From the IMG/VR virus record IMGVR_UViG_3300037485_001282, positions 1-64,000 of that record: a stretch of DNA of 64,000 nucleotides; one strand, given 5' to 3'. The translations under genes were made by a program, and so were the position numbers. The number at the start of each line of letters is the position of its first letter. Positions within the stretch are counted from its first letter, which is position 1. The notes beneath the pieces are model-generated. The model ran no database searches and was not told the DNA's origin. It saw nothing but the letters and a program-made list of their open reading frames with translations. This DNA comes from a virus. Positions 7,499 to 14,106 of the stretch are shown here, piece by piece.

Positions 7499-7524
7499 TC
7501 TAGTTCCTTTAAGATACTTTCAGT
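7495..7524 (-). repeat. 30-base direct repeat, copy 2
   Basis: Identical to 7193-7222, in the same position relative to the gene boundary. It encodes the terminal TESILKELE residues and the ribosome site AAAGGAACTAGA of the downstream gene. Confidence 0.9.
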
Positions 7525-7788
7525 AACTAAAAGTTTCTGTAACTCCGAGATACTTCTATTTTCTAGCTCAAGTCGCTTAAGATATGGAAGATATACGTTA
7601 TTCTTAGATTTTAAATTATGATAAATTAAGAGGAAAAGATTTGTGGAACGATTAAAATTGGCTATATTATTTAAACAATTCTCAAAATATTCATCTCTTT
7701 GTTTTACGTGGGGGTTAACTCTATTTTCTACTAAGTTCCTTAAAGTTACCTTAAGTAAATTATGGGAAATTATATCTTCTTGGTTCAT
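7495..7788 (-). CDS. small hypothetical protein, 97 aa, C-terminus shared with neighbour
   Basis: Helical, Asn/Leu-rich protein (NLFLLIYHNLKSKNNVYLPYL). Not recognised. It ends in the same VTESILKELE as the 101-residue protein next to it. It starts after GGAACTAGA ten bases beyond the stop of guaC. The similar length and helical character fit an old tandem duplication, but the bodies are too different for me to assert it. Confidence 0.74.
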   Translation of the reverse strand: MNQEDIISHNLLKVTLRNLVENRVNPHVKQRDEYFENCLNNIANFNRSTNLFLLIYHNLKSKNNVYLPYLKRLELENRSISELQKLLVTESILKELE

Positions 7789-7798
7789 TCTAGTTCCT

Positions 7799-8761
7799 TC
7801 AAGTTACTGTAATTAACTTACAGGATCTCAAAGCAGATAGATCTTTACCCCCAGCGTAGCTAATAGCTGATTGAAGATCCTCTTGAATTTCCTTAAGTAA
7901 ATGGGTCATGTCGCCTTTATAGTCCATTAGGATTTTCTTTCCCTCTACTCTTGAATATGTTTTCTTATTATGTTCACTCGCTGATCCGTAATAAACACAT
8001 TTCATATGACCGTCAATTTCAATTTTCTCTGATGAACTCTGGTCATATGAATTAAATAAGGAACCAGCCATCACAAGATCAGCGCCTATAGCAAGAGCAA
8101 CCGAAAGATCACCATGATGTTCTATTCCACCATCTAGGATTATTGGTTTTTTTGCAACTTGTGCTATATCAATTCCACAGGATACCATTCCTCTGTAAAC
8201 CTTTGTCTTTAAACGGGTTATGCAACTTTTCCCCGCGCCGATTCCTGCTTTTGTTGCGTCTGCTCCCCAACTTTCAATAGCAACACATGCTTCTGGAGTA
8301 TTGTAATTCCCAACAGTCAAAAAAGTATTAGGAAAATTGTCTTTAAAATACTTAGTCATGTTCTCTGCTTTAGGCGAATAAGCATACGCAATATCTAAAG
8401 TAGCGTAATGTAACTCTTTTTCCAGTCCAGCGGCTTTAATCTCTCTAAGTTGCTTATAAGTATCTTCATTAACACCTATGGAGATACTTGTGAAGTGACC
8501 ATTTGATCTCATGTAGTCTATGAATTCAATTTGATTTACACCAAATCGATGCATTACGTAGTACCATCCATTATCAGCGAAGAACTTACAAGTTTCCATA
8601 TTGACAACTGCTGGCATATTAGCAGCAACTACAGGAACTTTGAATTTTCTTCCCCCAAAGATAACCGAAGTATCACATTCACTTCTAGAACCTACAATGC
8701 ACTTATTAGGAACTAGATAAACGTCAGAGTAGTTATATTCTCTTTTAATTTGGATTTCCAT
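7799..8761 (-). CDS. guaC: GMP reductase (IMPDH/GMPR family), 320 aa
   Basis: Full-length GMP reductase-type TIM barrel. It has an early VPVVAANMPAV substrate-binding segment, the catalytic loop AGIGAGKSCITR with Cys180, the phosphate-binding ILDGGIEHHGD and ADLVMAGSLF, then YYGSASEHNKK and the C-terminal flap with KILMDYKGDM. The enzyme reduces GMP to IMP with NADPH and ammonia release, linking guanine and adenine nucleotide pools. No CBS pair is present, which favours GuaC over IMP dehydrogenase. It fits a phage that also carries its own ribonucleotide reductase. The catalytic loop reads GAGKSC where GPGSVC is usual, so kinetics or direction may differ. Confidence 0.88.
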   Translation of the reverse strand: MEIQIKREYNYSDVYLVPNKCIVGSRSECDTSVIFGGRKFKVPVVAANMPAVVNMETCKFFADNGWYYVMHRFGVNQIEFIDYMRSNGHFTSISIGVNEDTYKQLREIKAAGLEKELHYATLDIAYAYSPKAENMTKYFKDNFPNTFLTVGNYNTPEACVAIESWGADATKAGIGAGKSCITRLKTKVYRGMVSCGIDIAQVAKKPIILDGGIEHHGDLSVALAIGADLVMAGSLFNSYDQSSSEKIEIDGHMKCVYYGSASEHNKKTYSRVEGKKILMDYKGDMTHLLKEIQEDLQSAISYAGGKDLSALRSCKLITVT

Positions 8762-8776
8762 TTAAGTTCCTTTTAG

Positions 8777-9397
8777 TTAACAAAGATTCTCAAAGGCACA
8801 ATCGACCATTAGTTCAATTGCTGCTAGTTCTGGAATAGTATATAATGGTTTCTCAAATTGTCTAGATCCGAAAGATACTAACGGGAAATGTTTAGTTTCA
8901 TAAACTCCATATGTCTTAAGGTAGTACAATTCACTTTTAATGTCTTCTTTGTTCGTCGGATGTCTTACTGGATCTGTATATAGCAAATTTGATTTCTTTT
9001 TACATTTTCTATATAACTTAAGTTTCTCTTCGTTACTAAGACCTTTAAGTGGTTTTTTTGTCCACTCTACTTTCCCGCTATGAAATAGTTTCCACAGTGC
9101 AAATGCTTTTATTCTTTGATTGTCAAACCAATGATAGTTTCCATAAACCATTAAATAATGCATTGCTCTAGCTACTTCGTTTTTAATATTGGAAATATAG
9201 TCTTTTTCGGTTTTTTCTTTATTTCGATCATCTAAATAAACTTTTTTAAGATTAACTTGACCACACAAAAAATAATTCCAACTGAATTTTGGTCCATAAG
9301 GATAATAGTTTAGAATATCTAGTTTATGAAAATGTTCATCTACGAGTCTAGAGAACTCTTTAGTAACGTGATTATATTTTTCTGGATCTGGTTTCAT
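8777..9397 (-). CDS. hypothetical protein, 206 aa
   Basis: Not recognised. Helical, rich in Tyr, Trp and Lys (ARAMHYLMVYGNYHWFDNQR; KLKLYRKCKKKS). It has no transmembrane segment. It starts shortly after an AAGGAACTTAA ribosome site and is followed by guaC in the same operon. Confidence 0.78.
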   Translation of the reverse strand: MKPDPEKYNHVTKEFSRLVDEHFHKLDILNYYPYGPKFSWNYFLCGQVNLKKVYLDDRNKEKTEKDYISNIKNEVARAMHYLMVYGNYHWFDNQRIKAFALWKLFHSGKVEWTKKPLKGLSNEEKLKLYRKCKKKSNLLYTDPVRHPTNKEDIKSELYYLKTYGVYETKHFPLVSFGSRQFEKPLYTIPELAAIELMVDCAFENLC

Positions 9398-9437
9398 TTA
9401 AGTTCCTTATAGTAACTCATTAAGAGTTACCATCGTT

Positions 9438-10232
9438 TCATTGAGTTACTATCTTGCGGCGAATCCAGATAGGAATGATACCAAAGAGCCAATAGGTAGA
9501 AACTTGAGTTACTGGTTTAGTTTCTGAAGTGGGACGTTGTATTGCATTTAATTTTGCAGCTACTTCCGCCCACGCTTCTTTTTTATCTTCCGTATATCCT
9601 ATAGCAGCATCTACTTCTTTATTAACCTTTTCCTCAATTTTTTGTCCACGGCAATCATAAAAATCTGGAGTCTCTTTCGCAATACTTTCCTTAAATTCTT
9701 CCGAAAGTCCTCTTTTTGAATTAATATATTTTCTACAGAGGTTAATGTCTCTTTCTATATTAGTAGTTCCTAAAGATGAAATAATGGCACTTCCCTCAAA
9801 CTTAGTAATTGACTTATCAATGGCTTTCTTGTCCGCTTCGGGTAACCTACCGAAAGTCACAGAATCAGTAACTATTGTAGATACATTATTGGAGCTATCA
9901 TATTTAACTGAAACATTTAAATCATTCTTTAATAAACTAATTATCTCTGTTCTATTTGTTTTTTCGTCTAGAAAATTAATCAAAGATGTCATCTTATCTT
10001 CCGCTTCCATGAGATTAAGGGAAGGAGCAGGAATCCAATTTTTAAAAACTGTTCGATTTCCTTTGAGGATTCTTTTTAATGTAGAAAAGATAATAGCTTC
10101 TGAATCGGTTGACACATGCTCTCTTTTCATCAATTTAGTAATAAGATACTTTTCATAGTCACTTAGAGTAAAAGCATAAGCGTACTTAGTCGTAGTTTCT
10201 ACTTTAGACCCTACATTTGGATGTTTTTTCAT
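9438..10232 (-). CDS. hypothetical protein with hydrophobic C-terminal tail, 264 aa
   Basis: I place the start at ATG 10232, which follows AAAGGAACTCAA, rather than at an in-frame GTG at 10262 that has no ribosome site. The N-terminal part is basic and helical. The middle is coiled and charged. The last 20 residues, STYWLFGIIPIWIRRK and a short tail, form a hydrophobic/amphipathic segment followed by arginines, which suggests peripheral membrane attachment. No family is recognised. The composition would fit a host-interaction or membrane-associated early protein; this is inference. Confidence 0.76.
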   Translation of the reverse strand: MKKHPNVGSKVETTTKYAYAFTLSDYEKYLITKLMKREHVSTDSEAIIFSTLKRILKGNRTVFKNWIPAPSLNLMEAEDKMTSLINFLDEKTNRTEIISLLKNDLNVSVKYDSSNNVSTIVTDSVTFGRLPEADKKAIDKSITKFEGSAIISSLGTTNIERDINLCRKYINSKRGLSEEFKESIAKETPDFYDCRGQKIEEKVNKEVDAAIGYTEDKKEAWAEVAAKLNAIQRPTSETKPVTQVSTYWLFGIIPIWIRRKIVTQ

Positions 10233-10247
10233 TTGAGTTCCTTTGGT

Positions 10248-10264
10248 GATTATTTTAGCCACTT
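10248..10264 (-). repeat. 17-base copy of the start region of the 77-aa gene
   Basis: AAGTGGCTAAAATAATC on the minus strand is identical to 10945-10961, where it forms the GTG start of the 77-residue protein. Here it would also begin a GTG frame but lacks a ribosome site. It looks like a relic of a local duplication. Confidence 0.7.
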
Positions 10265-10290
10265 AAATTAAAATTCAAGACAATTCTCTA

Positions 10291-10614
10291 TTATTCCCAT
10301 GGATAATTCTTTTTTGGTGGACACTTTAATGACTTTAAAATAAAATTAATAACATCTTCTCGGGTTTCTAAGTTATGTCTATCAGAAAAATCATAGTATC
10401 TTTCGTTATCAATATCAGTTAGGCACTGCACAATAACATACTTATCAGCCACTTTAATTGCCTTTAAAGTTAAAAATTTTCCTATATGTACCCAAAACTC
10501 ACCATGGTCTTCAGTTCCTATATTGACCTGTATAGGAAATACATAGAAACTATCGCCACTAATAGAATGAGTTATCTGCATTCCATCTTCTTCTAAGTGC
10601 ATGTCTTCAAGCAT
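10291..10614 (-). CDS. small hypothetical protein, 107 aa
   Basis: Beta-rich N-terminal half (SFYVFPIQVNIG; EFWVHIGKFLTL) and an alpha/beta C-terminal half ending with Pro/Lys. Not recognised. The start follows AAAAAGGAACTTAAAG, at the end of an array of ten-base words. It is a member of the leftward accessory operon. Confidence 0.76.
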   Translation of the reverse strand: MLEDMHLEEDGMQITHSISGDSFYVFPIQVNIGTEDHGEFWVHIGKFLTLKAIKVADKYVIVQCLTDIDNERYYDFSDRHNLETREDVINFILKSLKCPPKKNYPWE

Positions 10615-10725
10615 CTTTAAGTTCCTTTTTAGTACCTTCTAAGTTGATTTCTAGGCGCTTAGGCGACAAAAGCAACTCAAAGGTACTTCGAGTGCCTTTA
10701 AGTCACTAAAAGTTCCTATAAGCCT
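10615..10725 (-). repeat. array of degenerate ten-base words, AGKNNCTTWA type
   Basis: The 111 bases between two genes are almost wholly made of ten-base units read on the minus strand, for example AGGAACTTTT, AGTGACTTAA, AGGCACTCGA, AGTACCTTTG and AGTTGCTTTT, directly adjoining, with further units down to the ribosome site AAAGGAACTTAA. Positions 1-2 (AG) and 6-7 (CT) are the most constant; positions 3-5 vary. No coding capacity is seen here. Confidence 0.75.
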
Positions 10726-10959
10726 CTATTTTCCACCAAAGATGCCCGAGAAGGGATTATCTTTCCCAAACATTTGCTCAAAGGGATTCGGATTATCCTT
10801 TTCTTTAAGTTTCTTTAAGTAATCTATAGTTTCTTCTGGGGAAATATTAAAAACTTCTCGGATCCTAGAGTCAACGTGGGCAACCAAGTCGCTATTAGTT
10901 CCTTCAACGTAAATGATTACCTCTGAGCCAGATTTGTGCTTTAAGATTATTTTAGCCAC
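10726..10959 (-). CDS. small hypothetical protein with GTG start, 77 aa
   Basis: Starts at GTG 10959 after AAAGGAACTAAAA. An N-terminal beta hairpin is followed by a helix and a flexible C-terminus rich in Asn, Pro and Gly (NPFEQMFGKDNPF). The short NPF motifs are repeated (NPNPF, DNPF). It is the first gene after the strong leftward promoter at 10979-11006, so it should be highly expressed early. Function unknown. Confidence 0.78.
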   Translation of the reverse strand: MAKIILKHKSGSEVIIYVEGTNSDLVAHVDSRIREVFNISPEETIDYLKKLKEKDNPNPFEQMFGKDNPFSGIFGGK

Positions 10960-10978
10960 TTTTAGTTCCTTTATAGGA

Positions 10979-11006
10979 ATTATACAAAGTTGCTTTTTAA
11001 AGTCAA
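10979..11006 (-). promoter_or_regulatory. sigma70-type early promoter for the leftward accessory operon
   Basis: TTGACT (11001-11006) and a perfect TATAAT (10979-10984) separated by 16 bases on the minus strand, the same layout as at 1195-1222. It reads into the 77-residue gene and, with no terminator evident until 1231, potentially the whole run of small genes. Confidence 0.85.
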
Positions 11007-11018
11007 TAGCAACTCTAA

Positions 11019-11081
11019 AGTTCCTACTACTAGGAACTTAGAATCCTATTTTAATTCCTATAAATAGGAACTTAGAGGAAC
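11019..11081. repeat. inverted and direct repeats in the divergent promoter region
   Basis: AGTTCCTACTACTAGGAACT and ATTCCTATAAATAGGAAC contain the GTTCC/GGAAC word in opposite orientations around short spacers. They lie between the leftward early promoter and the rightward late promoter and could be a protein-binding site, or simply further copies of the dispersed ten-base word. Confidence 0.6.
11059..11066 (+). promoter_or_regulatory. T4-type late promoter (TATAAATA)
   Basis: Exact TATAAATA on the plus strand, 18 bases before the ATG at 11085. The same 18-base spacing is found at gp25 and at the homing endonuclease gene. Confidence 0.7.
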
Positions 11082-11084
11082 TTT

Positions 11085-11606
11085 ATGTGGCTTAATAAAT
11101 TTCAAGAGGCTTATAGTTTATTAAATGAATTTAAGTATCGCCAAGTTACTGAAACTGACCGTGAAGTGACTTATAGATTTAATACTAGCAAATACGAGTA
11201 CGAAGTTGCTTTTGAAAATACTAGTCACGGTTGGGAACTTATTTTTGGGGTTTTGGTGGACGGTAGGATAGATACTAGAAAAATGGTAGGTAGTCCATCA
11301 GAAATAATGGAAGTTTTGACCACAATTTATAAAGAGATTTTAAGAGACTTTATAGGTTCCCATATTGAAAATGAGGATCCATTAGTTATTATCCGAGTTC
11401 CACAATGTTTGGAGGGGGAATCAGAGAATACCAATCCGTTTGAAAGAAAAAGAGGTAGAGTTTCAACTAGAATAGTTAAAGATGATATATCTTCAAACAA
11501 CTTTTATAAGAGATTTAATGTTACTTGGGAAGTCTCTAAATTTCTTCCATTAAGCATTTTAATGATAGTTGAAAAAATTCAGACACATTCTGACGATAAC
11601 CCGTGA
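11085..11606 (+). CDS. hypothetical protein, only plus-strand gene in the left 54 kb, 173 aa
   Basis: Starts after AGAGGAACTTT. The central part (YEVAFENTSHGWELIFGV, then PSEIMEVLTTIYKEILRDFIG) resembles a widespread phage protein shape in which an antiparallel sheet is followed by a long helix; the function of that group is unknown to me. The C-terminus contains KRFNVTWEV. It converges on the last tail gene, with 28 bases of 3' overlap. Its late promoter and opposite orientation suggest late expression independent of both flanking operons. Confidence 0.8.
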   Translation: MWLNKFQEAYSLLNEFKYRQVTETDREVTYRFNTSKYEYEVAFENTSHGWELIFGVLVDGRIDTRKMVGSPSEIMEVLTTIYKEILRDFIGSHIENEDPLVIIRVPQCLEGESENTNPFERKRGRVSTRIVKDDISSNNFYKRFNVTWEVSKFLPLSILMIVEKIQTHSDDNP

Positions 11607-12370
11607 CCAAGATCAACTGAACTAGAGGAACTAGATTCACTTGAAGTAAATTTAAAGCAACCATGGCGACAGTTATTATTGTCGAATGATATTTTAATAG
11701 TTCCTCTATCGGTTTTTTCGACTTTTATACATTCGCTTCCTATTATTGATTTTAGCATTAATTTAGCGGTATAAAGTTCATTGTCTATTACTTTGTCGTC
11801 TATTAGAGAAACTGACCTTTTATTCCATAAAGGATCCGAAATGGGATTATCTTTTAATGTATAGTCTCTTCTTTTAATTACTATATTTCCGTTATCATCG
11901 GTAATGTTATTGTCATCACATTCTTTATTATCTATATAGTCTGGATCAACAATATTTTGCTTACCGTCCCACAAGAATCTAGATTTTGTGTTTGATTTTA
12001 TTAGAACCGATCCATCGGACGTTAATGTTTTAAATTTTACTGTTAAAGTAAATTTATTATCGTTTTTTTCTATTTCTTTGAAAATCTCATAAGTATTTGT
12101 TGGTGCGTTTGTTTTTATCGATGAATCAAAATTATACCATCTAGTATCCAAGTAAATATACGGATCTGTCTCTGTTGCTGGTGTTATTTTTATGTTTTTA
12201 CCGCCAATAATGGTAGCGAAAATAAACACATCATGGCAATTTTTCTGTACTTGGTGTGGAAATTTTGAAGTCTGCGCCCCGAACACTCCAGCAACAGTGG
12301 ATTTACCCAAGTATGTATATGCGGGAGTTGATGGATTTTTTGCTTGATATACTTTAAACTCGAAAGCCAT
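11579..12370 (-). CDS. putative virion/tail-associated protein, 263 aa
   Basis: Last gene of the tail block, four bases after the preceding gene. Beta-rich with KNIKITPATETDPYIYLDTRWY and many Asn/Asp/Thr residues, a composition shared with its neighbours. It ends in a Ser-rich stretch and a short polar tail with Cys. No domain recognised. Position and composition suggest a tail tip or fibre-associated protein; this is inference. Confidence 0.72.
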   Translation of the reverse strand: MAFEFKVYQAKNPSTPAYTYLGKSTVAGVFGAQTSKFPHQVQKNCHDVFIFATIIGGKNIKITPATETDPYIYLDTRWYNFDSSIKTNAPTNTYEIFKEIEKNDNKFTLTVKFKTLTSDGSVLIKSNTKSRFLWDGKQNIVDPDYIDNKECDDNNITDDNGNIVIKRRDYTLKDNPISDPLWNKRSVSLIDDKVIDNELYTAKLMLKSIIGSECIKVEKTDRGTIKISFDNNNCRHGCFKFTSSESSSSSSVDLGHGLSSECV

Positions 12371-12373
12371 GGG

Positions 12374-12805
12374 TTATCCGATTCTTTTTATTATTACTTT
12401 AATAGTCATTTTTCTAGATAAGTAAAGAGTTACATCGTTTTCGGAAGGTACTATAGAATCAACTAAAATTAATGTATTGGATGAATCATATACATTAACC
12501 TGAATTCCTAAAGGAAATATATTATTGGTGTCATTTAATGATGTCAATTGCCAGTTATGTGGTATGGTTATGTAGTACCCAACTTGACCATAAGAGTCAA
12601 AATAGCTAGTCCACCCAGAATCTGTATTTTCGATAAAAACCATTAGAGCGGGATCTATGGATATATTTCCAGAAACTAGATCTCTAAGTCTTACCAAAGG
12701 AACATAAGGATCAGAGAGAGTCATATCTCCTTGTGGTGATATTCCTATTTTATTGCTTGTATCTCCGATAATGATTTCACTAGTTGAGAAAGGGGTTAGT
12801 GACAT
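12374..12805 (-). CDS. putative tail/baseplate accessory protein, 143 aa
   Basis: Small all-beta protein (YVPLVRLRDLVSGNISIDP; YYITIPHNWQL; MTIKVIIKRIG). Not recognised. It lies between two structural genes with minimal spacing in the late tail operon, so a structural role is likely. Confidence 0.72.
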   Translation of the reverse strand: MSLTPFSTSEIIIGDTSNKIGISPQGDMTLSDPYVPLVRLRDLVSGNISIDPALMVFIENTDSGWTSYFDSYGQVGYYITIPHNWQLTSLNDTNNIFPLGIQVNVYDSSNTLILVDSIVPSENDVTLYLSRKMTIKVIIKRIG

Positions 12806-12814
12806 AAAAATTCC

Positions 12815-14104
12815 TTAGTTATTTAATAAAATGACTGTCCAGTCAATATTGCCAATAAATTCTTTTGAGGTGTTAATAATAAATCCATTTTCTGTTTTAT
12901 TAGAATACCAACATTTGATATTTTTATTGGGGGTAAGTTGAATTGAGAAATTAGTATTTTCTACTGGGGTACTAAATTCGACTGAAAATGAATTTGTATT
13001 TGCGAAATCGGCAGAACCATGTTTTCTACTTAATTTGGAACTTGGGTTAACATCAAATACTATCATATCAATGCTGGACTTCGTGATAGCTTGATTTCCA
13101 ATAGCAGCGCCGATTACTCTCTCCCAATGGTTGGGGTGGTAATTTATAGCATGGAATTGTACTTTAATTATGTGCGATTGATCAGCAAATTTGTTGTTAA
13201 TGTATTTTGAGTTTGGAATGAAGCAATTAGGGTCACCCTTCACACACGTTGATGTAGAGCATCCACACGTTCCAGTTGAACATGTGCTGGATGATGTTGA
13301 ATTTGTATCATACAAGTTACCAAAGTAACTTAGAACTACTGGTCCTAATATCTTACCAGAATTTGCTTGTGTTATTGCTGTTCTTGTTAATTCTTTTCCG
13401 ATAGTTGCGTCATAAAGTCTAAAAATAATTGGTTCGGACATATTATAGCTCTGGAAAGAAATCTTGGCTAAAATATTAGCTAATTTATACGGATCTGAAA
13501 TTGGTGGAACTACTAACTCTAGATTCTGAACATCCCACCACACCCATTCACCAGTATCTGGGTTTATTGATTTTTCGTAAAATGTCATAGGTGATGGAGA
13601 TTCGCATTTACTTATATTTGACACTTCAGATAAGAATCTATCAATACTCCATAGTAAATTTATAGAGTTTGGATTATCTTTTTCTTCCTCGATTTGAATA
13701 TTGGCGCATTCGGTGTGATCTATTTCCGTTCTACCGACCCACCAAAGAGGACCAGTTATTAAGTTTCTTCTACTGGTTTGGCATAAGTTAACGATTTCTT
13801 CCAAGGAATATGCTCTACTAACTGTTCCATCTTTAAAATACATCTTTTCTATGGTTTTTGATGAATCATTTGGATCTGGAACTAACTCAACAAAGACGCC
13901 TTTATTTTTATTATATATTTCTCTTAAAGTAATAGAATCTTTTTTAAGTACGTTTTTTACATAATTATCTTTAAAAACTAAATCACCCGATTCATTAATA
14001 AATAGTCCCATCTCAATATCATCTAAGTTACTAGATAATGATTGAGTTACTGGTCCTTTCAGAACCAATCCGTTTACTGTAAATTTTTTATTATCTAAAG
14101 TCAT
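12815..14104 (-). CDS. tail/baseplate protein with C-terminal lectin-like module, 429 aa
   Basis: Residues about 210-260 (FRLYDATIGKELTRTAI, then VVLSYFGNLYD) match a segment of the giant protein next door (RLIDRTTGTELSRTSI, then ITLSYNGKLND), so the two share a domain. A Cys-rich loop follows (about residues 273-291, eight Cys). Residues about 365-429 are one copy of the repeated module described below (FSIQLTPNKNIKCWYSNKTE, NGFIINT, GNIDWTVIL). It is likely an outer tail or fibre component that binds surface glycans; location and binding are inferred from the module and context. Confidence 0.78.
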   Translation of the reverse strand: MTLDNKKFTVNGLVLKGPVTQSLSSNLDDIEMGLFINESGDLVFKDNYVKNVLKKDSITLREIYNKNKGVFVELVPDPNDSSKTIEKMYFKDGTVSRAYSLEEIVNLCQTSRRNLITGPLWWVGRTEIDHTECANIQIEEEKDNPNSINLLWSIDRFLSEVSNISKCESPSPMTFYEKSINPDTGEWVWWDVQNLELVVPPISDPYKLANILAKISFQSYNMSEPIIFRLYDATIGKELTRTAITQANSGKILGPVVLSYFGNLYDTNSTSSSTCSTGTCGCSTSTCVKGDPNCFIPNSKYINNKFADQSHIIKVQFHAINYHPNHWERVIGAAIGNQAITKSSIDMIVFDVNPSSKLSRKHGSADFANTNSFSVEFSTPVENTNFSIQLTPNKNIKCWYSNKTENGFIINTSKEFIGNIDWTVILLNN

Positions 14105-14106
14105 TT

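Noticed and set aside
9745-10158. Plus-strand frame of 137 codons
   Set aside because: Antisense to the 264-residue gene, whose start and operon position are convincing; no ribosome site.
10232-10262. GTG at 10262 as start of the 264-residue protein
   Set aside because: No ribosome site, and the sequence is a copy of another gene's start region. ATG 10232 has the standard AAAGGAACT site.
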